Origin: Bacteroidota bacterium
GTDB taxonomy: Bacteria > Bacteroidota > Bacteroidia > 2-12-FULL-35-15
Length of the DNA: 64,000 bases
Reading direction: 5' to 3'
Assembly (NCBI GenBank): GCA_025963715.1
Contig: JAOQAG010000040.1
Location: forward strand, 46,421-110,420
Below, piece after piece: positions 54,310 to 63,120 of the stretch. Both the position numbers and the translations under genes were made by a program. Numbering within the stretch: the first letter of the stretch is position 1; each line of letters starts with the position of its first letter. Below the pieces are notes generated by a model, which was given only the letters and a program-made list of their open reading frames with translations, was not told where the DNA came from and did no database searches.

Positions 54310-56100
54310 CTACATGCGCTCCGGAACCTCAATTCCCAATAACCCCATCGCATCTTTTATCGCAATCCCAATGGTGTTGGATAAATGCAGGCGGAATGCA
54401 ACCAGCTCTTTATTTTCTTCTTTTAAAATATCCGTTTCATTGTAATACTGGCTGAATTCTTTCGCAAGATCATATACATAATTGGCGATCAATGCCGGGC
54501 TAAACTCCAGCGCCGCCTGTTTCAACGTTGCATTAAAATTGTATAGCTTTATGATCAGCGCTTTTTCCTTTGGAAGCATTGTAACATTTTCAGGTAATGC
54601 ATCATGTACATTGAAATTTTCCGCGCCACTTTTCGCTTTCCGGAGCATCGCCTGCGTTCTCACATAATTGAACTGTATGAACGGCGCTGTGTTCCCGTTA
54701 AAATCAATTGATTCGGCCGGGTTGAACAGCATTTTTTTTTTCGGATCTACTTTCAGCATAAAATACTTTAAGGAACCCATGCCAACTGTTTCGTATAAAT
54801 GCAGCTTATCCGCTTCATTCAGATCGTTTGCTTTTCCGAGTTCCAGCGTTGTTGCTTTTGCCGTGTCGATCATTTCCTGCATCAGATCATCGGCATCCAC
54901 CACGGTACCTTCCCGTGATTTCATTTTTCCATCCGGCAGCTCCACCATCCCATACGACAAGTGGTATAAGCCTTCCGCCCAGGTGTAGCCCAGTTTTTTA
55001 AGCGTTAGAAACAACACTTTAAAATGGTAATCCTGTTCGTTTCCAACCGTGTGGATCAGCTTGTCGAATTTAAATTGTTCCTGCCGCTGCACTGCAGTAC
55101 CAATATCCTGCGTAATGTATACCGAAGTACCATCGCCGCGCAATACCGTTTTTTCATCCAGCCCGTCCGGCGTTAAGTCAATAAACACCGAGTTATCCGC
55201 CCGGCGTTTCAAAACGCCATTCGCCAAACCAGTATCAATAATATCTTTTCCTAATAAATACGTATTGCTTTCATAATAGGTCGTATCGAAATCAACGCCC
55301 AGCATTTTATACGTTTGCTCAAACCCTTTGTACACCCAGCCATTCATCATTTCCCAGAGCTTGCGTGTTTCCGGATCACCCGCTTCCCACTTACGCAGCA
55401 TTTGCTGAATATCCAGCATTAACGGCGCTTGTTTTTCGGCTTCCTCCTTTGTTTTTCCCTGCGAGATCAACTCTCCAATTTCTTTTTTATAGTGCTTGTC
55501 GAACTCCACATAATATTTTCCTACCAGGTGATCGCCTTTCATACCGGAAGATTCCGGTGTTTCGCCATTGCCCCATTTTACCCAGGCCAGCATGCTTTTG
55601 CAGATGTGGATCCCGCGATCGTTCACCAGGTTGGTTTTGATCACTTTGTTTCCGGCAGCTTTCAGGATCTCCGCCACCGAATATCCAAGCAGGTTATTCC
55701 GTACGTGCCCGAGGTGAAGCGGCTTGTTGGTGTTGGGAGATGAATATTCAACCATCACGGTTGGTGCATTTTCAGGCAATGTAGCGTTGATGAATGTTTT
55801 TCCATCCACGGATTTAAAATAATCCAGCCAGTAAGCATCGGAAATTACAATGTTCAGAAATCCCTTTACCACATTAAAAGAAGCTACTTCAGGGATATTG
55901 GCTTTTAAATAATTCCCGATCTCAGCAGCCGTTTCTTCCGGCTTTTTTTTCGATACTTTCAGGAATGGGAAAACCACCAGGGTCAGATCGCCTTCAAAAT
56001 CGGGGTTTGTTTTTTCAAAGTTTATTTTCTCAATGGAAGCACCGTAAAGCGTGTAGATCGCTTCAATCGTCCTTCCGGAAAGTGCATTTTCAATATTCAT
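54310..56100 (-). CDS. argS: Arginyl-tRNA synthetase
   Basis: 596 residues. Class I synthetase that charges tRNA-Arg. The HIGH-type motif is SSPNTNKPLHLGHVRNN at about residues 118-133 (the APNIxKpmHvGHlR pattern of ArgRS). The KMSKS equivalent is DGKMKSREGTVVDADDL, a shortened form common in ArgRS. The anticodon-binding helical domain is C-terminal, ending FRLHLSNTIGIAIKDAMGLLGIEVPERM. The N-terminal Add-1 domain starts with MNIENALSGRTIEAIYTLYG. Stands alone after a repeat-filled gap. Confidence 0.97.
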   Translation of the reverse strand: MNIENALSGRTIEAIYTLYGASIEKINFEKTNPDFEGDLTLVVFPFLKVSKKKPEETAAEIGNYLKANIPEVASFNVVKGFLNIVISDAYWLDYFKSVDGKTFINATLPENAPTVMVEYSSPNTNKPLHLGHVRNNLLGYSVAEILKAAGNKVIKTNLVNDRGIHICKSMLAWVKWGNGETPESSGMKGDHLVGKYYVEFDKHYKKEIGELISQGKTKEEAEKQAPLMLDIQQMLRKWEAGDPETRKLWEMMNGWVYKGFEQTYKMLGVDFDTTYYESNTYLLGKDIIDTGLANGVLKRRADNSVFIDLTPDGLDEKTVLRGDGTSVYITQDIGTAVQRQEQFKFDKLIHTVGNEQDYHFKVLFLTLKKLGYTWAEGLYHLSYGMVELPDGKMKSREGTVVDADDLMQEMIDTAKATTLELGKANDLNEADKLHLYETVGMGSLKYFMLKVDPKKKMLFNPAESIDFNGNTAPFIQFNYVRTQAMLRKAKSGAENFNVHDALPENVTMLPKEKALIIKLYNFNATLKQAALEFSPALIANYVYDLAKEFSQYYNETDILKEENKELVAFRLHLSNTIGIAIKDAMGLLGIEVPERM

Positions 56101-56129
56101 ATTTATAGATTACCGGCTCTTAACCAGCT

Positions 56130-56365
56130 ATTTTTTTCCACCACAAAGATCTACTAAATACCAATCAATACTAATATACCAATCTATGTGTGATAAAAAG
56201 CAATGAATTGGCTTTACACACAACATCGTGTTTCGCCTTTTGTATTTCTTTTGTTTCTTTTGTGGTTAATTTTTTTGTTTTTAATCAACAACAGCCTTGT
56301 TTATAACGTACAGCTTAGCAATCCTCGCCTTATGTGTCCCTTTGTTCCTTATGTGGTTGAATTTT
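56130..56365. repeat. Repeat block between argS and the arginase-family gene
   Basis: Contains a 'CAAAGATCTACTAAATACCAAT' copy (56145-56190), a TTTCTTTTGTTTCTTTTGTGG arm (about 56244-56263) and a CCTTATGTGTCCCTTTGTTCC...TTATGTGG arm (about 56329-56355). No coding frame is supported in the 287-bp gap. Confidence 0.65.
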
Positions 56366-56387
56366 TTTGTTTTTAACCCTACAGAGT

Positions 56388-57332
56388 CTAATAAGTTAAC
56401 TGGCTGACAACCTTCTGCAAGATCTCAAACGTATTCTCCGCCATCAGATTTTCTTTGTCCAGCGTTGGATTTACTTCGCAGATCTCAAAGCAGCATACTT
56501 TTTCATTCTGGATCAAACGCACGCACAAGCTGCCTGCTTCTTTTTCCGTGATCCCGTTCCGTACCGGCGTTCCCGTTCCTTTCGAGATCGATGAATCCAT
56601 ACTGTCCACATCAAACGAAACATAAATTAAATTACATCCCGATAAATGAGCCAGAGCGTCACGCGCGATCTTTTCCACCCCGTTGCGTTTTACTTCTGCA
56701 GTGGTAAATGTTTTTATTTTGTGTTTTTTCAGCAAATACGTTTCTTCCGGTTCCACATCGCGTACGCCAATGTAAACAAGATCGTTATAAGTGATCTTTG
56801 GCGAAATGCCACCCACTTTTTTCAACCTGTTCCACAGATCCGTCGTATCCTTGTCCGGCTTGTTCATTTTATTCGCCATGTTGTCCTCGTTCAACGATAC
56901 AGCCAGCGGCATGCCGTGCATGTTACCGGAAGGAGAGGTATACGGACTGTGAATATCCGCATGTGCATCGATCCAGATCACGCCCAGCTTTTGTTTTGGA
57001 TAAGCCATTTTAATTCCGGCGATCGTTCCGCCTGCAGTACTGTGATCACCTGCAAGCACGATCGGGAAATGATTTTTCTTTAACGTTTGCGCTACCTGGT
57101 TGGCTACACGCTCATAGATTGCCAGGATTCCGTCGATGCGTTTTGCATACGGCTTTTTCGATGCTTCAAATAACAATTGATTTTCGGTTTTCACTTCAAT
57201 CGATTCGATCTGCTTGAACATGTTGCTCCCGTAATCCAATGCCGCAATCTTAATGGCATCCACGCCCATACTGGCGCCGCGGGTTCCCGCACCGATCTCC
57301 GATTTTACTTCAATGAACTTTAAGGTTTTCAT
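56388..57332 (-). CDS. Arginase-family ureohydrolase
   Basis: 314 residues. Metal ligands of the family are all present: His97 (GDHST), Asp122, His124, Asp126 (IDAHADIH), Asp241 and Asp243 (SFDVDSMD). SGNMHGMPLAV and VRNGITEKE match arginase more than agmatinase. Two substrate-contact positions differ from human arginase I: Asn130 is His here (ADIH) and Asp183 is Glu (RDVEPEE), so the exact substrate is open. The adjacent divergent gene is an arginine decarboxylase, so agmatine or arginine are both plausible. Spacer upstream is 150 nt and holds palindromes. Confidence 0.88.
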   Translation of the reverse strand: MKTLKFIEVKSEIGAGTRGASMGVDAIKIAALDYGSNMFKQIESIEVKTENQLLFEASKKPYAKRIDGILAIYERVANQVAQTLKKNHFPIVLAGDHSTAGGTIAGIKMAYPKQKLGVIWIDAHADIHSPYTSPSGNMHGMPLAVSLNEDNMANKMNKPDKDTTDLWNRLKKVGGISPKITYNDLVYIGVRDVEPEETYLLKKHKIKTFTTAEVKRNGVEKIARDALAHLSGCNLIYVSFDVDSMDSSISKGTGTPVRNGITEKEAGSLCVRLIQNEKVCCFEICEVNPTLDKENLMAENTFEILQKVVSQLTY

Positions 57333-57363
57333 ACGTTTTTGTTTTATTTCCGTTTATAACGGT

Positions 57364-57446
57364 TGTTAAATGCATTCTTAACAGTTTTTTTATATTTAAT
57401 TTACTTACTTGGTGTAAAAAATATCAAAGTAAGTTACTTACATTTG
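57364..57446 (+). promoter_or_regulatory. Regulatory region between arginase and arginine decarboxylase
   Basis: On the side of the arginine decarboxylase, TACATTTG (57439-57446) fits a Bacteroidota -7 box, 36 nt before the start codon. A perfect palindrome GTAAGT-T-ACTTAC (57429-57441) overlaps it, and the octamer TTACTTAC recurs at 57401-57408, 33 bp upstream (about three helix turns). Towards the arginase gene lies TGTTAA-8 nt-TTAACA (57364-57383). No -33 box at standard distance was found. These sites could bind a regulator of arginine/polyamine genes. Confidence 0.5.
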
Positions 57447-57482
57447 TAATCTTGTTTCACCTGATAAAAATTTGTACAAAAA

Positions 57483-58880
57483 ATGGATAATAAATACCGC
57501 GATCTAATTGAACAAACCTTCGACTTTCCGCAGGATGGTTTTAACGTTACGGATGATGAACTTTATTTTAATGACATCCCATTGATGGATATTATTAAAA
57601 AATACGGTACACCTCTGAAAATTAGTTACTTACCAAAGATCAGCGCCCAGATCCAAAAAGCCAAAAAGCTATTCAATGTGGCAATGGCCAGAGCCGATTA
57701 TAAAGGCAAATATACATATTGTTACTGTACAAAAAGCTCCCACTTCTCTTTTGTTTTGGAAGAGGCGCTGAAAAACGATATCCACCTCGAAACATCCTCT
57801 GCGTTTGATGTTCCTGTAGTACGCTCCTTATACAGCTCGGGGCGGATCAGTAAAGAAACCTATATTTTAAACAACGGTTACAAACGCCCGACGTACCTGA
57901 AATACATCAGCGAGCTGATCAACGATGGTTTTGTGAATTCCATTCCCATCCTCGATAATAAAAACGAATTGCCTTTGCTGGAAAAGCTTTGTAAAAAGAA
58001 ATTTAAAGTAGGATTGCGCGTAGCAACGGATGAAGAGCCGAAATTTGAGTTTTACACGTCCCGCCTGGGAATCCGCCAGGCAGATATTATTGATTATTAC
58101 AATTCCAGCATTAAAAGCAGCAACAAATGCGAGCTGAAAATGCTGCATTTTTTCATTAATACCGGCATCAAGGACACTACTTATTATTGGTCCGAATTGT
58201 CCAAATGCATCAATGTATACTGCGATCTGAAAAAAGTGTGTCCAACGCTCGATTCGCTCGATATCGGAGGCGGTTTCCCGATCCGCACTTCCCTTGGTTT
58301 CAATTACGATTACGCCTACATGGCGGATGAGATCATTCAGAAGATCAAAAATATCTGCGATGAGCGCGATGTGGATGAACCGAATATTTTTACCGAATTC
58401 GGAAGTTACACCGTCGGCGAAAGCGGCGCTGCACTGTATTCCATTGTGGATGTAAAAAAACAAAACGATAATGAGCTGTGGTACATGATCGACAGTTCGT
58501 TTATTACCACGCTGCCCGATACCTGGGGCATTAAGCAAAAATTCATTTTACTGGCCATCAATCACTGGGATAAGGAATACGAGCGGGTAAATTTAGGAGG
58601 ATTGACCTGCGACAGCGAGGATTATTACAATGCCGAATCGCATCTCAACCAGGTGTATATGCCTATTGTAAGTCCAAAACAAAAGGAACCGCAGTATCTG
58701 GGCTTTTTCCATACCGGTGCTTACCAGGAATCGTTGGGTGGTTATGGCGGTATCCAGCATTGCCTGATCCCGGCCCCAAAGCACGTGATCATCGACAGGG
58801 ATGAGGACGGAGAGATCAGCACCCGGCTTTTTGCGAAGGAACAAAGTTATAAGTCAATGCTGAAAACATTAGGCTATTAA
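57483..58880 (+). CDS. Arginine decarboxylase-like PLP enzyme (fold type III)
   Basis: 465 residues, the shorter form seen in Bacteroidota. PLP-binding Lys84 in YCTKSSHFSF; phosphate-binding glycine loop LDIGGGFPI near 262; FTEFGSYTVGESGA near 305; and the Asp/Cys-like C-terminal substrate-side segment LTCDSEDYYNAE near 380. It lacks the long N-terminal part of E. coli SpeA. Product would be agmatine, feeding putrescine/spermidine synthesis, with the divergent ureohydrolase as a candidate next step. Named arginine decarboxylase from overall likeness; ornithine or diaminopimelate as substrate is less likely. Confidence 0.85.
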   Translation: MDNKYRDLIEQTFDFPQDGFNVTDDELYFNDIPLMDIIKKYGTPLKISYLPKISAQIQKAKKLFNVAMARADYKGKYTYCYCTKSSHFSFVLEEALKNDIHLETSSAFDVPVVRSLYSSGRISKETYILNNGYKRPTYLKYISELINDGFVNSIPILDNKNELPLLEKLCKKKFKVGLRVATDEEPKFEFYTSRLGIRQADIIDYYNSSIKSSNKCELKMLHFFINTGIKDTTYYWSELSKCINVYCDLKKVCPTLDSLDIGGGFPIRTSLGFNYDYAYMADEIIQKIKNICDERDVDEPNIFTEFGSYTVGESGAALYSIVDVKKQNDNELWYMIDSSFITTLPDTWGIKQKFILLAINHWDKEYERVNLGGLTCDSEDYYNAESHLNQVYMPIVSPKQKEPQYLGFFHTGAYQESLGGYGGIQHCLIPAPKHVIIDRDEDGEISTRLFAKEQSYKSMLKTLGY

Positions 58881-58884
58881 AAAA

Positions 58885-58917
58885 TTTTGACTTGTATCAT
58901 TTTATCGCTATCTTTCG
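58885..58917 (+). promoter_or_regulatory. Promoter of the DUF4412-like pair
   Basis: TTTTG (58885-58889), 19 nt, TATCTTTCG (58909-58917) matches the TTTG-N19-TAnnTTTG Bacteroidota consensus except for one base in the -7 box. Transcription would start near 58923, about 60 nt before the gene at 58985. Confidence 0.5.
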
Positions 58918-58984
58918 CCACTTAATCGTAAAAAAATGCGCATTCGGTTACTGCTCAACTGTAGCCTTGTTGTGTTGAAGATAG

Positions 58985-59662
58985 ATGAAAAAGCCACTAC
59001 TCATAGCTTTCGCCAGCTGTTTATATATTTTTAGTTTTTCAGGTTGCAGTAATTCCGATGAGAAATTCATCTCGGAAGGTGTAATTGATTACGATGCTAC
59101 TGTTGTAGATCAGAGCAACCCGATGGCCAGCCTGGCACCGACTAAAATGACCATCAAGTTCAAAGACAATAAATCGAACGCTGAAATGAGTGCCGGAATG
59201 GGACTGTTCAGCACTTCCTTTATTTCCGATCCGGATAAAAAATCAATGACGCAGCTGGTAAAATTGCTGAACAAAAAATTTATGCTGGTGCAGGATGCCG
59301 CAGCAGTGAAAAAAGAAAACGATACGTATCCAATAGAGATCACGCCATGTAAGGAAACCAAAATGATTGCCGGTTACAAATGCCAGAAAGCGCATGTAAA
59401 AGTGAAAGATGAAAGCGCTGCGGAGTTTGATATTTATTATACAAAAGACCTGAACATCAAAAATCCTAATTTTGCAAATCCGTATTCTGCTATCGATGGG
59501 GTACTGATGGAGTATCAACTGAAAAAATTCGGACTGGAAATGAAATTCACTGCTAAATCAGTGAAAAATGAAGATATAGATGATGATACTTTCCTATCTC
59601 CGGCTGATTACAAGCCAATTTCAGAAAAAGAAATGGACGACCTGTTCTTAGGATTACAATAA
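58985..59662 (+). CDS. DUF4412-like lipoprotein
   Basis: 225 residues. Lipoprotein signal with FSGC (Cys 21). The fold follows EGVIDYDATVVDQ, TKMTIKFKDNKSNAEMSAGMG, TMIAGYKCQKAHVKVKDES, PYSAIDGVLMEYQLKKFGLEMKFTAKSVKNEDI. The 'IAGYKCQKA' and 'MKFTAKSV' words are shared with the next gene. The family is common in Bacteroidota and lacks a known function; it resembles an outer-membrane-linked lipid-binding shell. The pair shares a promoter. Confidence 0.8.
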   Translation: MKKPLLIAFASCLYIFSFSGCSNSDEKFISEGVIDYDATVVDQSNPMASLAPTKMTIKFKDNKSNAEMSAGMGLFSTSFISDPDKKSMTQLVKLLNKKFMLVQDAAAVKKENDTYPIEITPCKETKMIAGYKCQKAHVKVKDESAAEFDIYYTKDLNIKNPNFANPYSAIDGVLMEYQLKKFGLEMKFTAKSVKNEDIDDDTFLSPADYKPISEKEMDDLFLGLQ

Positions 59663-59702
59663 AGAATTTCCGTAAAAAAACAATCAATAAACCATCAGGA
59701 TC

Positions 59703-60380
59703 ATGAGAAAAATTTTAGTTGTGGCAACGCTTGCCCTATTGAGTATTACCAATCTGTCGGCTCAGAAAAATACACCATTTGAAGGAATCGTTACGTATTC
59801 TATTTCATTTGAAGGATCGGGATTGCCCCAGGAAGCATTGAGCATGCTCAACGGTGCTGAGCTGGTATCATACATTAAAGGCGATAAGCGCCGCACGGAC
59901 ATGAACATGGCTATACAAAGCACTACTTCCATTATTGATGAAAAAAATCAGGAAGTAGTAACCTTAATGGACATCATGGGACAGAAATACCTGATCCGTA
60001 CAAAATCCGATGAGCTGAAAAAAGAACAGGAAGATGGCCCGGAGCTGAGCATTAAATATGTGGATGGTACTAAAGACATTGCAGGTTATAAATGTAAAAA
60101 AGCGGAGATCACAGTAAAAGGAAAAGACGGAAAAGAAGAAATGGTGACGATCTATTACACCGAAGAAATCCCGACCTCCGATATTAAATCGGTTTACAAA
60201 GGCCTGAAAGGCTACCCGATGGAATACCAGATCACACAAGGCGGCATTAAAATGACCTTTACCGCAAAATCGGTTTCCAAAGATCCTGTTCCCGACAATA
60301 AATTTGAGCTCCCGAAAGACGGATACAAAGAAATGACCATGGAAGAGTTTCAGAAAACCATGCTGCAAATGGGACAATAA
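59703..60380 (+). CDS. DUF4412-like exported protein (paralogue of upstream gene)
   Basis: Also 225 residues, but with a Sec signal (LVVATLALLSITNLSAQ) and no lipobox Cys. Shares FEGIVTYSISFEGSG, IAGYKCKKAEITVKG, GYPMEYQITQGGIKMTFTAKSVSKDP with the gene 40 nt upstream, so a tandem duplication is likely. One copy lipid-anchored and one soluble suggests they work at different places. Ends at a strong terminator. Confidence 0.82.
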   Translation: MRKILVVATLALLSITNLSAQKNTPFEGIVTYSISFEGSGLPQEALSMLNGAELVSYIKGDKRRTDMNMAIQSTTSIIDEKNQEVVTLMDIMGQKYLIRTKSDELKKEQEDGPELSIKYVDGTKDIAGYKCKKAEITVKGKDGKEEMVTIYYTEEIPTSDIKSVYKGLKGYPMEYQITQGGIKMTFTAKSVSKDPVPDNKFELPKDGYKEMTMEEFQKTMLQMGQ

Positions 60381-60403
60381 TTGATTTTCAACCGCGTTTT
60401 ATA

Positions 60404-60434
60404 AAGCCTTCCGGTAATGCCGGAAGGCTTTTTT
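60404..60434 (+). terminator. Terminator after the DUF4412-like pair
   Basis: Perfect 11-bp stem AAGCCTTCCGG (60404-60414) with CCGGAAGGCTT (60420-60430), loop TAATG, then T-rich DNA. It lies 23 nt past the stop. Confidence 0.92.
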
Positions 60435-60472
60435 GTTTTCCACAATCAAACGTTTATAAGATTATCCCGGGA

Positions 60473-60506
60473 GCAAATGCGAAACCCTGCTCATTTGCTA
60501 ATTTTG
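60473..60506 (+). promoter_or_regulatory. Inverted repeat and -7-like box upstream of ftsK
   Basis: AGCAAATG (60472-60479) and CATTTGCT (60492-60499) form an 8-bp inverted repeat with a 12-nt spacer, and TAATTTTG (60499-60506) directly follows, fitting the -7 consensus. No clear -33 element was found. Leader to the ftsK start is about 60 nt. Confidence 0.4.
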
Positions 60507-60568
60507 AGAGCATTACATCCCCGGAAATTCCATGCGGGATCATACATTTTCATTTTATCATTTTTGAA

Positions 60569-63106
60569 ATGGCAGAGCCTAAAAAAAATACATTAAAAAA
60601 TACGATCAAAGAGGAAAAGCCCGATCCAAAGGCTTCTGCAAAGGATGCCAAACCGAAAAAAGAAAAAGCGGAGGCAAATGATTCCTCAACTAATTCTTTC
60701 TTCGGAAAAATAAATTCCTTTTTTGCGTTTGTACGAAACGAGCGTTTTCAAAAGATCGCAGGTTTGTCGCTGCTGCTTTTCTCCGTGTACCTGTGCATTG
60801 CGTTCACTTCTTTCGCCTTTACCTGGCAGGTGGATCAGGATAAAGTGCTGGGGAATTTATTTGCGCCCGAAACGCATGTGGAAAACTGGTTGGGGAAATT
60901 TGGCGCTTTGTTCTCCTATATTTTTATTCACAAATGGTTCGGTATGGCCTCCTACATTGTAGCATTTGTAGCATTTGTAGCAGGCTTGCGCATCACATTC
61001 AACATTACATCCTTCAACATCCGTAAAGTATACGCGTATTCTTTTTTCTTCCTGGTGTTTTGTTCCGTAACGCTGGGGTATATTTTCAATGATTCGCTTT
61101 TTTACCTTGGCGGCGCATTCGGCTATACCATGAGCACAAAGCTGAATGGCTTACTGGGACACATTGGTACAGGCGTACTGTTGTTTTTTGCATTGCTGGT
61201 TTTTTTAGTAGCAGCGTTCAACCTGTCGTTTGATTTTAGTAAAGAGCCGCCGGTGGATGATGATACAAAGCCTACTCCTGATTCCGATCCTGCAAATCAG
61301 GTGGAAGAGGAGGAAGAAAAAGAATGGCCGGTAAATACGTTCAAAGAAGTGGAAATAGATGAAGAGGTGGAAATTACGAAAGTTCCGGAAAACAAAAACG
61401 AATTTACGATCACCAACGAGATCCGCCACGATATTGTAGAAGAGGTGGAAAAGCCTGTGGAGCTGGAGAAAGAGCCGATCATTTTATCAACGGAAACAAA
61501 TGGGGTGCAATTTACAGTAGAGAAACCCGAAATAAAAGAAGAAGAATATTCGCCCGACCAGATCGCTGATGCACTGGTAGCACAGGTAGGCGAATATGAT
61601 CCCACGCTGGATCTTGGAAATTACCAGTTTCCGCCGCTTGATCTGCTGGAAAATTATGGTGGCTCCAAAGACATTGTGATCAATACGGAAGAGCTGAATG
61701 CCAACAAGGACCGCATTTTAAAAACGCTGGGCGATTACGGAATTGAAATCGAAAAGATCAAAGCTACCGTTGGCCCTACTGTTACGTTGTACGAAATTAT
61801 TCCTGCAGCCGGTGTACGGATCTCGAAGATCAAAAACCTGGAAGATGATATTGCATTAAGCCTTTCGGCGCTGGGAATCCGTATCATTGCGCCAATCCCG
61901 GGCAAAGGAACCATTGGTATTGAAGTGCCGAACCAGAATGCGGAAATGGTACCGATGCGTACGATCCTTGCATCCACACAGTTTCAGAACACTACAATGG
62001 ATCTTCCGATCGCGTTGGGTAAGACGATTAGCAACGAAACATTCATTGCGGATCTTGCAAAAATGCCGCATTTGCTGATGGCGGGTGCAACCGGACAAGG
62101 GAAATCAGTTGGTTTGAATGCCATCCTGGTTTCGTTGTTGTATAAAAAACATCCGTCACAGATCAAGTTTGTGCTGGTGGATCCGAAGAAAGTGGAACTG
62201 ACGCTGTTCAACAAGATCGAGCGCCATTTTCTTGCAAAGCTTCCGGATAGCGCTGAGGCGATCATTACTGATACAAAAAAAGTGGTACATACGCTTAACT
62301 CTTTGTGTATTGAAATGGATCAGCGGTATGATCTGTTAAAAGAGGCGCAGGTGCGGAATCTGAAAGAATACAACGCAAAATTTATCTCGCGCAAGCTGAA
62401 CCCGAACAACGGGCATAAGTTTTTGCCTTACATTGTATTGGTGGTGGATGAGTTTGCCGATCTGATCATGACTGCCGGAAAAGAAGTGGAAACGCCCATT
62501 GCGCGTTTGGCACAATTGGCCCGTGCGATCGGGATCCACCTGATCATTGCCACACAACGCCCGTCGGTAAATATCATTACGGGAACGATCAAAGCCAATT
62601 TTCCTGCGCGGATCGCGTTCCGTGTGACCTCTAAAATAGATTCGCGCACCATCCTGGATGCAGGCGGCGCAGATCAATTGATCGGAAGAGGAGATATGCT
62701 TTTATCCACCGGTAACGATCTGATCAGGATCCAGTGTGCGTTTGTGGATACACCGGAAGTGGATAAGATCTGCGATTTTATTGGCAGTCAGCGCAGTTAC
62801 CCCACCGCTTTTTTATTGCCCGAATATGTGGATGAAAATGGTGAAGGAAGCGGTAAAATGGATGATCCGTCGGAGCGCGATGGTTTATTTAACCAGGCAG
62901 CCGAAATTGTGGTTTCCACGCAGCAGGGATCCGCATCTTTATTACAGCGGCGCTTAAAGCTGGGGTATAATCGCGCAGGCCGCATTGTGGATCAATTGGA
63001 ATCGGCCGGTATCATAGGGCCATTCGAGGGTTCCAAGGCACGCGAGGTTTTGATAAAAGATATGTTATCTTTGGAACAGTTTTTGAATAAATCCGACAAA
63101 CAATAA
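60569..63106 (+). CDS. ftsK: DNA translocase FtsK
   Basis: 845 residues. N-terminus: a Lys-rich tail, then four transmembrane helices (about residues 60-230) that anchor it at the septum, an acidic linker (VEEEEEKEW, VEIDEEVEITKV), and the C-terminal motor. Walker A is GATGQGKSVGLNAI near 505, Walker B is YIVLVVDEFADLIM near 620, and TQRPSVNIITGTIKANFPARIAFRV is the conserved FtsK segment. The gamma winged-helix domain closes the protein (SASLLQRRLKLGYNRAGRIVDQLE), which reads polarity motifs on DNA. It segregates and decatenates chromosome termini. lolA follows 14 nt later. Confidence 0.96.
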   Translation: MAEPKKNTLKNTIKEEKPDPKASAKDAKPKKEKAEANDSSTNSFFGKINSFFAFVRNERFQKIAGLSLLLFSVYLCIAFTSFAFTWQVDQDKVLGNLFAPETHVENWLGKFGALFSYIFIHKWFGMASYIVAFVAFVAGLRITFNITSFNIRKVYAYSFFFLVFCSVTLGYIFNDSLFYLGGAFGYTMSTKLNGLLGHIGTGVLLFFALLVFLVAAFNLSFDFSKEPPVDDDTKPTPDSDPANQVEEEEEKEWPVNTFKEVEIDEEVEITKVPENKNEFTITNEIRHDIVEEVEKPVELEKEPIILSTETNGVQFTVEKPEIKEEEYSPDQIADALVAQVGEYDPTLDLGNYQFPPLDLLENYGGSKDIVINTEELNANKDRILKTLGDYGIEIEKIKATVGPTVTLYEIIPAAGVRISKIKNLEDDIALSLSALGIRIIAPIPGKGTIGIEVPNQNAEMVPMRTILASTQFQNTTMDLPIALGKTISNETFIADLAKMPHLLMAGATGQGKSVGLNAILVSLLYKKHPSQIKFVLVDPKKVELTLFNKIERHFLAKLPDSAEAIITDTKKVVHTLNSLCIEMDQRYDLLKEAQVRNLKEYNAKFISRKLNPNNGHKFLPYIVLVVDEFADLIMTAGKEVETPIARLAQLARAIGIHLIIATQRPSVNIITGTIKANFPARIAFRVTSKIDSRTILDAGGADQLIGRGDMLLSTGNDLIRIQCAFVDTPEVDKICDFIGSQRSYPTAFLLPEYVDENGEGSGKMDDPSERDGLFNQAAEIVVSTQQGSASLLQRRLKLGYNRAGRIVDQLESAGIIGPFEGSKAREVLIKDMLSLEQFLNKSDKQ

Positions 63107-63120
63107 AAAAACAAAACGAA

